Origin: Bacillus sp. J37
Lineage (GTDB): Bacteria > Bacillota > Bacilli > Bacillales > Bacillaceae
Reading direction: 5' to 3'
Assembly: GCF_000518865.1 (NCBI RefSeq)
Contig: NZ_JAEK01000012.1
Location: forward strand, 54,244 to 118,243
DNA length: 64,000 bases
The notes beneath the pieces were generated by a model. That model was given only the letters and a program-made list of their open reading frames with translations, was not told the origin of the DNA and searched no databases. A program made the translations under genes and the position numbers. How positions within the stretch are numbered: position 1 is the first letter of the stretch; each line of letters begins with the position of its first letter. Shown here one piece after another: positions 8,274 to 17,003 of the stretch.

Positions 8274-9512
8274 TCACTTATGCTCGTGATGTTGCAGTAA
8301 TTCACGATGTAGTAGTTGCTCAGCTTTTTTTAGAAGCTGCTTTTGTTCCTCAAGTGTATAACCGCTAATATACTTACGGAATAAAGGATTTTTTTTCAGT
8401 GGTTCAATTACTTCATCAAATTCATCATAGCTATCGATTGTGTTTTCAAGATCTTGATAAAAAGTCGATAGTTTTTGTGAGGATGTTCGAGGTTTAATTG
8501 TACGATCAATGATTTTAACCACCCAAACAAAATTCTCCTGATCATTTTGTTGCTCATTCAAAACATCAAGAAGATCCTCAACAAGATCCTGGGAATTTAG
8601 TTCGGTTGCTAATTCACCTGAGTCCACAAATGAGATCGTTAAACATATCGCTTTGTTTTGTCTTTTCAGGTTCTCAACCGATCTTTCACAGGCTTGAATT
8701 AACTCAGACAGATTTCGGCATTTATTGATTGAAACATCAATCTCCTCCCATCTTATGACTTCTGTTGGGACAAATGTATTTGTTACTTTTCCTTCTTCCA
8801 TTTCAACTAAGTAACAGCCTTTTCTGCCTGTTTCCTTCCGATGACGGCCTTGTATATTACCTGGATATGCAATAACAGGGTGTGCTTCATGCAATACCTG
8901 ACGCTTATGAATATGCCCTAAAGCCCAATAGTCAAAGTCTTTACTTATTAAATCATTTATTTTAAAAGGGCAATAAACGTCATGCTCTTTGTTTCCTTCT
9001 GCAGAGCCATGCAACATACCGATGTGGAATACATTTGGATTTTCTATTTTATTGTATTGTGACGTAATATTCTCATGTACTGCACGCTCAGGATAGCTAT
9101 AACCGTATATATAGGCTGTCGGAATTTGATTTTTTATAAATTCTTTTACTTCAACTTTGCGGCTTGAAAACACATGCACATTTTCCGGCCATACCAGATC
9201 AAGCCACTTCCCGCCCATATGATCGTGATTTCCATGAATAATATAGACTTGAATATCCTTTTCAGCCAGACGTTCGAATTCTTTTTTTAATTTTAATTGG
9301 GCTTTTAAGCTTCTTTCATCTTCATCGTATAAGTCACCTGATAAAAGGATAAAATCTACCTTTTCTTTAATCGCATATGTGATGATGTTTGAAAAGGATG
9401 TAAACGTGCTTTCTCTCACTTTTTCAAAGAGCTTTGCGGGCATATGTTTTAGTCCTAGAAAAGGGCTGTCTAAATGCAGGTCTGCAGCATGGATAAATTT
9501 TATGGCACTCAT
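8274..9512 (-). CDS. yhaO: SbcD-like metallophosphoesterase YhaO
   Basis: Calcineurin-type nuclease of the Mre11/SbcD family. All metal-binding motifs are present in order: HAADLHLDSP, LLSGDLYDEDER, IIHGNHDHMGG, HIGMLHGS, and ALGHIHKRQ. A variable C-terminal half (about residues 270-412) likely binds the YhaN coiled-coil base. The ATG at 9512 (MSAIKFIHAADLH) has AAGAGGT at 5-6 bases and gives 412 residues; the longer reading from 9578 adds a basic, non-family segment. It is translationally linked to yhaN downstream. Confidence 0.93.
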   Translation of the reverse strand: MSAIKFIHAADLHLDSPFLGLKHMPAKLFEKVRESTFTSFSNIITYAIKEKVDFILLSGDLYDEDERSLKAQLKLKKEFERLAEKDIQVYIIHGNHDHMGGKWLDLVWPENVHVFSSRKVEVKEFIKNQIPTAYIYGYSYPERAVHENITSQYNKIENPNVFHIGMLHGSAEGNKEHDVYCPFKINDLISKDFDYWALGHIHKRQVLHEAHPVIAYPGNIQGRHRKETGRKGCYLVEMEEGKVTNTFVPTEVIRWEEIDVSINKCRNLSELIQACERSVENLKRQNKAICLTISFVDSGELATELNSQDLVEDLLDVLNEQQNDQENFVWVVKIIDRTIKPRTSSQKLSTFYQDLENTIDSYDEFDEVIEPLKKNPLFRKYISGYTLEEQKQLLKKAEQLLHRELLQHHEHK

Positions 9513-9673
9513 ATATACCTCTTTCTTTGTCTTCCTTTGTTTACCTTTTATTTTACCATCTATGAAATACGAATGCACGTTCTGTCAAAAACATTATTTA
9601 TTAACTTTTAACTCCTAAAATTGCAGTTTTCTTATTCTTTGTTGCTTTTCAAATAGTTTGCATTGGTACCCGG

Positions 9674-9815
9674 GTTGATTTCCGTTTCAGCTACTCGTTT
9701 TCCGCGGGCGGCCTCTTGAGCCTCCTCAGGGCTGTGCTTCGCACTTGCGGGGTCTCCATCAACAGGCGCTTCAGAATTTCTGAACAGGAGTCTCGTACCT
9801 TCCACTCCAATCAAC
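9674..9815. repeat. MITE-like repeat A, copy 2
   Basis: Starts GTTGATTTCC and ends CCACTCCAATCAAC, with the internal blocks TTTTCCGCGGGCGG, TTGAGCCTCCTCAGG, TTGCGGGGTCTC and CAGGAGTCTCGTACCTTCC. The orientation is opposite to copy 5. It lies between yhaO and the yhaQP terminator. A spurious 86-codon frame runs through it. Confidence 0.85.
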
Positions 9816-9864
9816 ATCTGTTTTAATTTGTTCCTTAATAAAATTACCTGTAGGAAAAGAAGCA

Positions 9865-9897
9865 TAAAAAAGAGAATAGCTCTTATAGCCATTCTCC
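9865..9897 (-). terminator. Rho-independent terminator of yhaQP
   Basis: On the minus strand GAGAATGGCT-ATAAG-AGCTATTCTC followed by TTTTTT, starting 8 bases after the yhaP stop. One G-T pair in a 10-bp stem. Confidence 0.9.
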
Positions 9898-9904
9898 TTC
9901 TAAC

Positions 9905-11158
9905 TTACTTATCTTTCGACAGCATAAGCGCTTTTTTTAGATCTTTAAAGGATGAGGATTTCCCATAAATGAGAACTCCACCTTTGTACACTCTTGCTCC
10001 AAACACTGCTAACACGATAATTGATCCGAGCAGGATGGCGATTGATAGTGCAATTTCCCAAAATGGGATATTTAACATTCCTACACGGAGGAACATGATC
10101 ATTGGTGTAAAGAACGGAATGTACGATGTGACCGTGATGAATGGTGTTTCAGGGTTTGTTAATCCAAACATAGCAATCATAAATGCGCCAACAATGATAA
10201 AGATCATAGGTGATATTAATTGTTGGACATCTTCAATTCGGCTGACGAGTGACCCTAAGAATGCTGCAAGTGTTGCAAAAAGGAAATATCCTAATAAAAA
10301 GTAAATTCCTGCATAAATGAAGGTTGAGGTTGGAATATCAGAAAAGCCAAACATTCCTCCCGTCATTGCCGATAGATCATCCATCTTTGCCTGTATAGAA
10401 GCATACCCTACAATTAGAATAACAAGCATTTGCGTTATGCTTAATAACCCGATTCCGATCAGCTTTGCAAACATCTGCTTGACCGGTGAGACACTGGAGA
10501 TTAAGATTTCCATCACTCTTGAAGATTTTTCTGTTGCGACCTCTGTCGCAATCATGCTCGCATAAAAAATAACAGAAAAATAAATAACAAATAAAAGAAC
10601 ATACACTAAGCCTCTTGCTTGATTTAACTCTTCTTCTGTTTTCGCATTATCCTCCAAGGCAACTTTTTGAACTTCCACCGGTGTAAATAATTGGTCTAAT
10701 TCATTTGTTTGCAACCCAAGCTTTTCTCTTCCTATTTCAAGTTTTGTTTGCTGTAATACTTGCCCTACCTGGGTAAAAACCTGACTATCGGTGATTGAGC
10801 TTGTCTTTACAGTAGCTTGTGGAAGTTGATTAGCATCATTGGATAAAACAATAATTCCATCTAACTCACCAGCTAGAACACTTTTCTCTAATTCATCCTC
10901 ATCATTATTTGCCTTTTCAATTGAAAGTGGGAATCCCGAGGCAGACAGATGTGCTTCAAATAAATCATAATATCCTTCTGACTCATCAATGACAGTAAAT
11001 TCTTTTGTTTGTTCTCCATTGTCAAACATATCAATAATGGATGTAATATTAGATAATCCGACCAGAATAAGTGCTGTTAATAATGTTGTAATAATAAATG
11101 ACTTAGTCTTAAGCTTATTTAAATAAGTATGAGCCACCATAATCCAAAATTTATTCAT
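9905..11158 (-). CDS. yhaP: ABC transporter permease YhaP (NatB-like)
   Basis: Membrane subunit of an ABC-2-type exporter, resembling the sodium-exporter permease NatB. One membrane segment lies near the N-terminus (FIITTLLTALILVGL), followed by an extracytoplasmic domain of about 130 residues. Five to six C-terminal segments follow, beginning VYVLLFVIYFSVIFYASMIA, with the characteristic TEVATEKSSRVMEILISSVSP coupling region. The ATG at 11158 (MNKFWIMVAHTYL) has AGGTG upstream and overlaps the yhaQ stop by 8 bases, so the two are translationally coupled. The substrate is not known; sodium or a toxic compound are possibilities from homology. Confidence 0.9.
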   Translation of the reverse strand: MNKFWIMVAHTYLNKLKTKSFIITTLLTALILVGLSNITSIIDMFDNGEQTKEFTVIDESEGYYDLFEAHLSASGFPLSIEKANNDEDELEKSVLAGELDGIIVLSNDANQLPQATVKTSSITDSQVFTQVGQVLQQTKLEIGREKLGLQTNELDQLFTPVEVQKVALEDNAKTEEELNQARGLVYVLLFVIYFSVIFYASMIATEVATEKSSRVMEILISSVSPVKQMFAKLIGIGLLSITQMLVILIVGYASIQAKMDDLSAMTGGMFGFSDIPTSTFIYAGIYFLLGYFLFATLAAFLGSLVSRIEDVQQLISPMIFIIVGAFMIAMFGLTNPETPFITVTSYIPFFTPMIMFLRVGMLNIPFWEIALSIAILLGSIIVLAVFGARVYKGGVLIYGKSSSFKDLKKALMLSKDK

Positions 11159-12050
11159 ATGAAGCACCTACTTTTTCTATAAAAATATCATTTAGTGATG
11201 GTTCCTCAAGTGCAAATTTCCGGACAAAGCCTTTGTGTTGAAGTTCATGAAAGATTCTTTGTGAAACCTCTTCATTTTCAATTTGCAATTCAACACCCTC
11301 GGTAAGCGGCTTACTCTTGATAACACCGGGGATTTGCTCTAAAAAGCCCATATCAAAGTCTCCGTGAATAAAGAGATTTTTCTTTCCAAATGACCTCTTA
11401 ATTTCACGTAAAGATCCATGTACCACCGGTTTTCCTTTATGCATGATGCAGAGATGCTGACATAGTTCCTCTACGTGCTCCATCCTGTGACTTGCAAAAA
11501 CGATTGATGTACCGGCTTCCTTCAAATCAACAACAGCCTTTTTTAACAGTTCAACATTAATAGGGTCCAGCCCACTAAATGGTTCATCTAAAATTAAAAG
11601 CTTTGGTTTATGTAAAACTGCTGCGATAAATTGTATTTTCTGTTGATTTCCCTTTGATAGCTCTTCAACTTTTTTATTTGCATACTCTGTCACATTAAAT
11701 CGCTGGAGCCAGTGGTCCATCTCGCTTACCACCTGTTGCTTGGACATCCCTTTTAATCTACCTAAATACATGAGCTGATCTTTGACCTTTAATTTCGGAT
11801 AAAGACCTCTCTCCTCTGGTAAATAGCCAATTTTGTCGCTTTCTTCATATGATATTCTATTTCCATTCCATGTAATGGTGCCGTCTGAAGGGTTTAACAA
11901 CCCTAAAATCATTCGAAAAGTTGTCGTTTTCCCCGCTCCGTTCGCACCAAGGAAACCAAAAATTTCATTTTCCGGTATTGTGATCGAAAGTTGATCTACC
12001 GCAAGATATGAACCGAATCGTTTTGTGACAGTATTAATCGTTAAACTCAT
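11151..12050 (-). CDS. yhaQ: ABC transporter ATP-binding protein YhaQ (NatA-like)
   Basis: ATPase subunit paired with YhaP. Walker A FLGANGAGKTT (about residues 34-44), Q-loop region YLPEERGLYPKL, signature ELSKGNQQKIQ, Walker B LLILDEPFSGLD, and H-loop FASHRMEHVEE are all intact. The C-terminal extension of about 80 residues (FIHGDFDMGFLEQ...) is the DUF4162-type tail common in this subfamily. GAGGAGGGG precedes the ATG. First gene of the yhaQ-yhaP operon. Confidence 0.95.
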   Translation of the reverse strand: MSLTINTVTKRFGSYLAVDQLSITIPENEIFGFLGANGAGKTTTFRMILGLLNPSDGTITWNGNRISYEESDKIGYLPEERGLYPKLKVKDQLMYLGRLKGMSKQQVVSEMDHWLQRFNVTEYANKKVEELSKGNQQKIQFIAAVLHKPKLLILDEPFSGLDPINVELLKKAVVDLKEAGTSIVFASHRMEHVEELCQHLCIMHKGKPVVHGSLREIKRSFGKKNLFIHGDFDMGFLEQIPGVIKSKPLTEGVELQIENEEVSQRIFHELQHKGFVRKFALEEPSLNDIFIEKVGASYE

Positions 12051-12173
12051 ATTTCCCCTCCTCTATATGTACTACGGTAATGGTAATAGAAGGTTTCACA
12101 TTTAAGCAGGAAAACTCACGATAATTTAAGAATACTATGAAAGTATGGATCTACAACATGGGAGGAATGGGAA

Positions 12174-12359
12174 ATGGCTCTCTATTACTTAACAGTTTTT
12201 GAAAAAAACGGAGAAAAATTATTAGATGAAACCTTTGAAGCACAAAGTGAAAAAGAAGCAAAAGAAATCGGCCAACAAAGATTAGAAGAGAAAAAGTTTA
12301 CAGATAAAACCCATCGTTGCACATCATCATCGGGTAAACTCGTATTATTTGCACGTTAA
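12174..12359 (+). CDS. yhzD: YhzD-like small protein
   Basis: A 61-residue cytoplasmic protein (MALYYLTVFEKNGEKLLDE ... THRCTSSSGKLVLFAR). The conserved ending THRCTSSSGKL and the ferredoxin-like alternation of strands and helix match the YhzD family found at this position in Bacillus. A good ribosome site (GGGAGGAATGGGAA) precedes the ATG. Divergent from yhaQ, convergent with yhaR. Function unknown; the symbol is assigned from recollection of family and synteny and is less certain than the gene itself. Confidence 0.7.
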   Translation: MALYYLTVFEKNGEKLLDETFEAQSEKEAKEIGQQRLEEKKFTDKTHRCTSSSGKLVLFAR

Positions 12360-12368
12360 TCACAAAAG

Positions 12369-12403
12369 TAGGGGTAGTCTTACTTGAGACTCCCCCTTAT
12401 CTA
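12369..12403. terminator. Bidirectional terminator hairpin
   Basis: AGGGG-T-AGTCT / AGACT-C-CCCCT with a six-base loop, between the convergent yhzD and yhaR. Confidence 0.65.
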
Positions 12404-12410
12404 TTGGCCT

Positions 12411-13187
12411 TTATTTTCCTGTAAACTGTGGTGCTCGTTTTTCTAAAAATGCTGCTACACCTTCATGATGATCTTCTGTTCTTCTCATTTCAAGCTGACT
12501 GATTGATTCAAACTCCAAGGTTTGAATCAACTCTTGTTTTTCTTGTGAACTAAAGAGTATCTTGGATGCAATCATGGCTTTGATTGGCCTTGCTCCTAAT
12601 CTTCTTTTCATCAATTCTATTTGTTCTTCCGTGTCACCTCTATAGATTTCATCGATCAATCCCATTTCCAATGCCTTATCACTATCCATGGATTCACCTT
12701 TCCAGATAACCTGTTTCGCCAAGTGCTCACCTAAGCGTTTCTTTAAGAAGAAATGTCCCCCTCCATCTGGTACAAGACCTATGTTGATAAAATTCATGGC
12801 CACTTTTGACTTCCTTTCGGCTAACACAGAATCACAAGCTAACGCAAAGCTTAAGCCTAACCCGGCAGCAGGTCCATTGATTAGGCTTACTGTAATAGCA
12901 GGCATTGTATAGAGGGTGACAATAATGTTTTTAATATTGTCCATCACTTCTTTAAATCCATCTTCACTTGGACTTGATAGCATCGATTTTAAGTCTCCCC
13001 CAGCTGAAAATGCACGACCTCGCCCAGTAATAAATAATAAAGTGATGTTTGATGTGGATATTTCGCTAAGACATTCTGATAGATCTCTTAGCATTTGAAC
13101 GTCCATTGCGTTTAATGTATCTACTCTGTTTAAGTATAGTGTTGCAATGTTCCCCTCTTTGACCAGTTCAAGTGTTTGATAAGACAT
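12411..13187 (-). CDS. yhaR: Enoyl-CoA hydratase/isomerase family protein YhaR
   Basis: Crotonase-fold enzyme of 258 residues. Oxyanion-hole motifs are visible: FSAGGDLKSML and NGPAAGLGLSFALACD. The second catalytic Glu of true hydratases, normally within GxxPxxGG, is replaced here: GLVPDGGGHFFL has Asp at that position, so isomerase or other acyl-CoA activity is possible. ATG at 13187 (MSYQTLE) with AGGGGTGG upstream is preferred over the GTG at 13196. Monocistronic, convergent with yhzD. Role in fatty-acid or branched-chain acyl-CoA metabolism is inferred from the family only. Confidence 0.85.
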   Translation of the reverse strand: MSYQTLELVKEGNIATLYLNRVDTLNAMDVQMLRDLSECLSEISTSNITLLFITGRGRAFSAGGDLKSMLSSPSEDGFKEVMDNIKNIIVTLYTMPAITVSLINGPAAGLGLSFALACDSVLAERKSKVAMNFINIGLVPDGGGHFFLKKRLGEHLAKQVIWKGESMDSDKALEMGLIDEIYRGDTEEQIELMKRRLGARPIKAMIASKILFSSQEKQELIQTLEFESISQLEMRRTEDHHEGVAAFLEKRAPQFTGK

Positions 13188-13322
13188 TTCTTCCACCCCT
13201 TATTTTTATTTCAATATATTAATTCTAAAGTATGTGGGAGATATCCTGCTTATTTCGTTTCCTGTCTTAAAAGAAGTCCGTTTTTGCATATTTTTTGTTA
13301 GTTAATGTAGTTTATGATAAAA

Positions 13323-13395
13323 ATAGTTCGTTCCATTACGCTCCAGAAACTCCATGCGCCGAGGAGTCAAGTTTCTTCCGCTCCATTTCACTATA
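13323..13395. repeat. MITE-like repeat A, copy 3 (internally deleted)
   Basis: Carries the outer parts of the family (ATAGTTCGTTCCATTACGC ... GGAGTCAAGTTTCTTCCGCT) but lacks the central GC-rich block. Left end AGTTCGTTCCATT and right end CGCTCCATTTCACTAT are near copies of those in copy 1. Confidence 0.65.
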
Positions 13396-13442
13396 GAGTT
13401 ACAATTTTATTGAAGTGCAACAATCTCTGCCAAATGAGATTA

Positions 13443-13487
13443 AAAACAAAAGCAGTAGAAACTCTACTATGTAAAATTTCTACTGCT
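13443..13487 (-). terminator. Rho-independent terminator of hemZ
   Basis: GCAGTAGAAA / TTTCTACTGC stem; on the minus strand it is followed by TTTTGTTTTTA. Confidence 0.8.
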
Positions 13488-13494
13488 CCAGCTA

Positions 13495-14991
13495 TTATTT
13501 AGAAAACAATTCCTCTAATATCCTAATTTTTTCATTGGTGTAGTGTTCAAATCCGTCGTTGTAGGATTTTGGATCTTTCGGGTTGGCGAAGTGGGTGATT
13601 TTTCTTGTTGTTGGATCTACAAATTTACTTGCTGCTCCACATCCGATTCCAATGATGGTTTGCTGCTCTTCCATGATCATAATGTTATAAATACTATCTT
13701 GACCTTTGAGCGCATAGCCGACATTTTCCAAGTTACCCAGGATATTTTTTTGACGATATAAATAATAAGGCGCGTAGCCATGGTCTTTCGTCCAAGTGAC
13801 AGCGTGATCCATCATGGTTGTGATTTCTTCACGACTTGCTACCTTGTACTTATGCTTGTTTTGTGTCATTTCTGATGCACGTTTAAATGAAAGAGTATGA
13901 ACAGTTAGTGATTCAGGCATAAGTTTCGCTGATTCAGACAGGGAGTAATCAAATTCCTCCACTCCTTCACCAGGTAAGCCAATGATTAGATCCATATTAA
14001 TATTGTTCATGCCCATTTTCCTTGCTAAATGGAATTTCTCAATCGTTTCTTCCACTGTGTGGTGACGTCCGATTGCTTTTAGTGTTGCTTGAGTATATGA
14101 CTGCGGGTTAATACTAATGCGGTCGATTTTCCATTTATTTAATACATTAAGTTTTTCTTCTGTAATCGTATCAGGTCTACCGGCTTCAACTGTTATTTCA
14201 CGAATATTTTTCACATCTGGAAATGATTCAACCATTTCCTCGTAAAGCATGTCCATTTCTTCTGCCGTAATACTGGTTGGAGTACCTCCGCCGTAATAAA
14301 CCGTTGTAATCTTGATATCATTTTCTTTTAGCCATTGACCAATTGCTCTCATCTCATGATGAAGTCCACCTAAAAAGGATGTGACAGACCCTTGTCTTCC
14401 GTTGATTGCATATGCCGGGAATGTACAGTAAGCACACTTTGTCGGACAAAACGGAATCCCAACATATATACTGACTTCATTTGCCAGGGAATCAAGGTCA
14501 GGTATTACCTCAAGCTGGCGCTCAACAATTTGTTGCATAAGATTGATTTTTTCATCTGACAATAGGTACTCTTCTTTAAACATTTTATGAATATCAGATG
14601 TTTTCATACCTTCTTGTCTCTTTTTATGGTAAAGCTTTGTTGGACGAATTCCTGTTAGGATACCCCATTTTTGAATCATGCCTGTGTAGTCTTGAAGTAA
14701 GGTTAAATAAACATAGGAAAGGGTGTTTTTCACATATCTTAATCGATCCTTTCCAACGAAATGGGAGGGAATTTCCCTTTCCTTGCTTGCTGTAAATTGC
14801 TTTCCATCTTCAGAGAGCAGTGCCCCTTTAATAGAAACCTTTTCACTTTCTTCTTCAATAAAAAACTCTGCTTCTAGAGAATGATCGTCATCTGTAAAGC
14901 AGAGCTCAGTTTCTTCAAAAAACAAATTACCAATTAACGTTAGCGGTCGATGGAAACGTTCATCTTCAATGCCTTTTATATAAATTTTCAT
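13495..14991 (-). CDS. hemZ: Coproporphyrinogen III oxidase-like radical SAM protein HemZ
   Basis: Radical SAM enzyme of the oxygen-independent coproporphyrinogen III dehydrogenase group. The CxxxCxxC cluster is at Cys182, Cys186 and Cys189 (FCPTKCAYCTFP), followed by VYYGGGTPTSI, a standard SAM-binding glycine motif. A roughly 170-residue N-terminal extension is typical of HemZ. The ATG at 14991 (MKIYIKGIEDERFHRPL) has AAGGTG 7 bases upstream and gives 498 residues, near the B. subtilis length. Whether it really acts in heme synthesis is debated for this subfamily. Confidence 0.93.
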   Translation of the reverse strand: MKIYIKGIEDERFHRPLTLIGNLFFEETELCFTDDDHSLEAEFFIEEESEKVSIKGALLSEDGKQFTASKEREIPSHFVGKDRLRYVKNTLSYVYLTLLQDYTGMIQKWGILTGIRPTKLYHKKRQEGMKTSDIHKMFKEEYLLSDEKINLMQQIVERQLEVIPDLDSLANEVSIYVGIPFCPTKCAYCTFPAYAINGRQGSVTSFLGGLHHEMRAIGQWLKENDIKITTVYYGGGTPTSITAEEMDMLYEEMVESFPDVKNIREITVEAGRPDTITEEKLNVLNKWKIDRISINPQSYTQATLKAIGRHHTVEETIEKFHLARKMGMNNINMDLIIGLPGEGVEEFDYSLSESAKLMPESLTVHTLSFKRASEMTQNKHKYKVASREEITTMMDHAVTWTKDHGYAPYYLYRQKNILGNLENVGYALKGQDSIYNIMIMEEQQTIIGIGCGAASKFVDPTTRKITHFANPKDPKSYNDGFEHYTNEKIRILEELFSK

Positions 14992-15249
14992 TATAATCAC
15001 CTTAACTTTTTTTGTGAAAACTTACTTAAGTGTACAAAATAACATCTTGATTGGTCAATGTTAACATATTGTTAATTTTATCATTGAAATGAATTTGGAG
15101 AATTGGTTAGCAATAATTTCTAAGAGAATAACCTGATAATATATTGTTTAGGATACAAAAGACATAAAATAATCATAATAATTTCCATAAGTAACTTCAT
15201 AGAATAATAGTACAAGTAAGACAAGGATTAGAATAGGAGGCAGTATTCG

Positions 15250-15570
15250 TTGAAAAAATTTGCTCCTTTATTATTGATTGCAATCGCCATAGTGGTAATA
15301 GGTTACTTTGATTCTCCTAAATTTGCCGAAAAAGAACAAGCCATTTCAACTTTTCCTGTACCTGAGGAAGAAACAACCTCAGCTACTGCTGCAGAGGAGG
15401 AAGAAATAAAGGGAATTCCTGAGCTAGAGAGCCGACTCGTTGATATGTATTTGGAAGATGGATATTCGGTTGAAGTGTATCAGGAGTATGAGGTATATAA
15501 GGACGAGCAAGGGAATGTTATTGAGAGGGTTGCAACAGAAAATTATAATTATTTGAGGTATAAGCAATAA
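15250..15570 (+). CDS. Secreted or anchored acidic protein, unrecognised
   Basis: A 106-residue protein from a TTG at 15250 with ATAGGAGG 9 bases upstream. The N-terminus is Lys-Lys followed by one hydrophobic helix (FAPLLLIAIAIVVIGYF), then an acidic linker rich in Glu, Thr and Ala and a 50-residue C-terminal part with alternating charged and aromatic residues (EVYQEYEVYKDEQGNVIERV). Predicted single-pass extracytoplasmic protein. No family recognised. Followed directly by a terminator, so it is transcribed alone. Confidence 0.7.
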   Translation: MKKFAPLLLIAIAIVVIGYFDSPKFAEKEQAISTFPVPEEETTSATAAEEEEIKGIPELESRLVDMYLEDGYSVEVYQEYEVYKDEQGNVIERVATENYNYLRYKQ

Positions 15571-15610
15571 CAAGCATACGAGATTTCTCTTATGCTTGTT
15601 TTGCTTTTGA
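15568..15610 (+). terminator. Rho-independent terminator
   Basis: AACAAGCATA ... TATGCTTGTT with an inner GAGA/TCTC extension, then TTTGCTTTT. Confidence 0.8.
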
Positions 15611-15629
15611 ACAGATGAGGGATTAGAAA

Positions 15630-15686
15630 ATAGTTCGTTCCATTGCGCTCAAGACACTCACTTTCCTCTACATCCCGCAGGAGTAG
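15630..15686. repeat. MITE-like repeat A, copy 4 (partial)
   Basis: TAGTTCGTTCCATTGCGC, ACACTCACTTTCC and ATCCCGCAGGAGT are in family order; the right end is missing. It abuts the broken GNAT gene. Confidence 0.6.
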
Positions 15687-15731
15687 CTCATCGTTAGTAC
15701 TAATTAGAAAATCTCCGTTTTCCCATTCCAT
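15680..15731 (-). pseudogene. 5' remnant of a GNAT acetyltransferase gene
   Basis: A perfect ribosome site (TTGGAGG, 7 bases) precedes ATG at 15731, and the first 17 codons read MEWENGDFLISTNDELL. This is the opening typical of YjdJ-like GNAT acetyltransferases (a Trp-containing start followed by G-D-[YF]-x-I-S-x-D/N). The frame then runs into repeat A copy 4, after which no acetyltransferase sequence remains. An intact but different GNAT gene lies next door at 15801-16232. I infer deletion or insertion mediated by the repeat. Confidence 0.5.
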
Positions 15732-15800
15732 TGCTCAACCTCCAAAGCACATACATACAATCATTTTTTTCTTTCAAATAAATAAGTAAGTGTATTTTTA

Positions 15801-16232
15801 TTAAAACAACCGCTTTACAAATCCTGTGCTTTTTACGCAATATCCCATTTTTTTATAAAATTGATGTGCATATTCCCGCTCAGCACGTTTTCCACTATTT
15901 AAGCCAATTCCATCTGCACCTAGGTTCTTTGCATATTTTTCAGCTTCACTTAATAGTCGTCGTCCGATCCCTTTATTACGATAATTTGAATCCACCACGA
16001 AAGCTATTACACGAGCATATATACCATCACTGTTGTAAAGTACACCCGTATGAAAACCAATCATTCCTACAACTTTACCGTCATATTCAGCGACCAGAGT
16101 ATAATGATTTGGAGTTTCTTCAATATGTTTAAATCTGACTCTCATTTGCTCAACAGATGTTGGATAACCTAGTTGTTCCATTAGCGATGTTAAATCGTTT
16201 ATATCTTTTGAACTCGCTCTTCGGATCACCAT
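15801..16232 (-). CDS. GNAT family N-acetyltransferase
   Basis: A 143-residue acetyl-CoA-dependent acyltransferase. Motif A is clear: VVDSNYRNKGIGRRLLSEAEKYAK, the pyrophosphate-binding loop. Motif B region: GADGIGLNSGKRAEREYAHQFYKKMGY. The start (MVIRRASSKDINDLTSLMEQLGYP) is family-like and the GGAG-containing leader precedes it. The acceptor substrate cannot be deduced. The gene stands alone. Confidence 0.85.
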   Translation of the reverse strand: MVIRRASSKDINDLTSLMEQLGYPTSVEQMRVRFKHIEETPNHYTLVAEYDGKVVGMIGFHTGVLYNSDGIYARVIAFVVDSNYRNKGIGRRLLSEAEKYAKNLGADGIGLNSGKRAEREYAHQFYKKMGYCVKSTGFVKRLF

Positions 16233-16351
16233 CTATTCCTCTCCTTAAAAGGATTCCTAACAGACAAGACCTCCTACTTTATTTCTTAGAAAGTCTTCCA
16301 TTTTGGTCATTGCCATTTCTTCTTCTTTAAAACCCTATTCTTTGCAATAAC

Positions 16352-16894
16352 CTAATCTCTCAAATCCTGTATTAGTTTACCTACTTCATTAAAAAATTTA
16401 TAATTTCGAAATGTATAATCACTTTTATTTGATTGTGGCAAATCCACCCACGTTACTGACGGATTGTTTGGAGGGAATTTTTGTTCTACTATATGTCCAT
16501 TTACATCTACTTGTATTTTTGCAACTTTATTTCCATAGCTAGATACAAACATAAGCTTTGGTCTTATGTTGTTAGGTAGAATAGGAAAAAATGAACTTAA
16601 CGTTTCATCGTTTCTAACTTCTATGCTTCTCCATTTGTAATTACCCATACTATTTTTATTAAATTCAATATAAGCCGGTTTACCGTCAAAAAGAAAACCA
16701 ACTACTCTTACATTATTAAAATCCTTAATTTCTAAAATCTCTATTGATTTATCATCATATCCTTCTATTGATTTTATAACTTTAACAATAGACTCTTTAT
16801 CATTACCATATAAAGTATTGTTAAAATGGTAGAGTGAAAATCCTACAATTAAAATGAATACAATAATAAAGAAAGTTAAGTTCTTCTTTTTCAA
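16352..16894 (-). CDS. Membrane-anchored protein, unrecognised
   Basis: A 180-residue protein with an N-terminal KKKN then one hydrophobic helix (LTFFIIVFILIVGFSLYHF), and an extracytoplasmic domain of about 150 residues rich in Asn, Asp and aromatic residues. No Cys follows the helix, so it is not a lipoprotein. GGGAGGGAT precedes the ATG at normal distance. The A+T content is higher than neighbouring genes, which may mean later acquisition. Function not deducible. Confidence 0.65.
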   Translation of the reverse strand: MKKKNLTFFIIVFILIVGFSLYHFNNTLYGNDKESIVKVIKSIEGYDDKSIEILEIKDFNNVRVVGFLFDGKPAYIEFNKNSMGNYKWRSIEVRNDETLSSFFPILPNNIRPKLMFVSSYGNKVAKIQVDVNGHIVEQKFPPNNPSVTWVDLPQSNKSDYTFRNYKFFNEVGKLIQDLRD

Positions 16895-17003
16895 AAATTT
16901 TTATCCCTCCCTGATAATCATTATTCAACTTTGCATTCCCTATTGAAGTATCGTCATCATGAATGAATCAAGCTAAAATTTCATTTCTTGTATCGATAAC
17001 TCA

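Noticed and set aside
8264..8305. Upstream ATG of yhaN at 8305
   Set aside because: Would overlap yhaO by 32 bases without a ribosome site; TTG at 8263 has AGGTGA and fits the family.
9632..9892. 86-codon frame downstream of yhaP
   Set aside because: Its first codons are the yhaQP terminator hairpin, the ribosome site would be only 1 base from the ATG, and most of the rest is repeat A copy 2.
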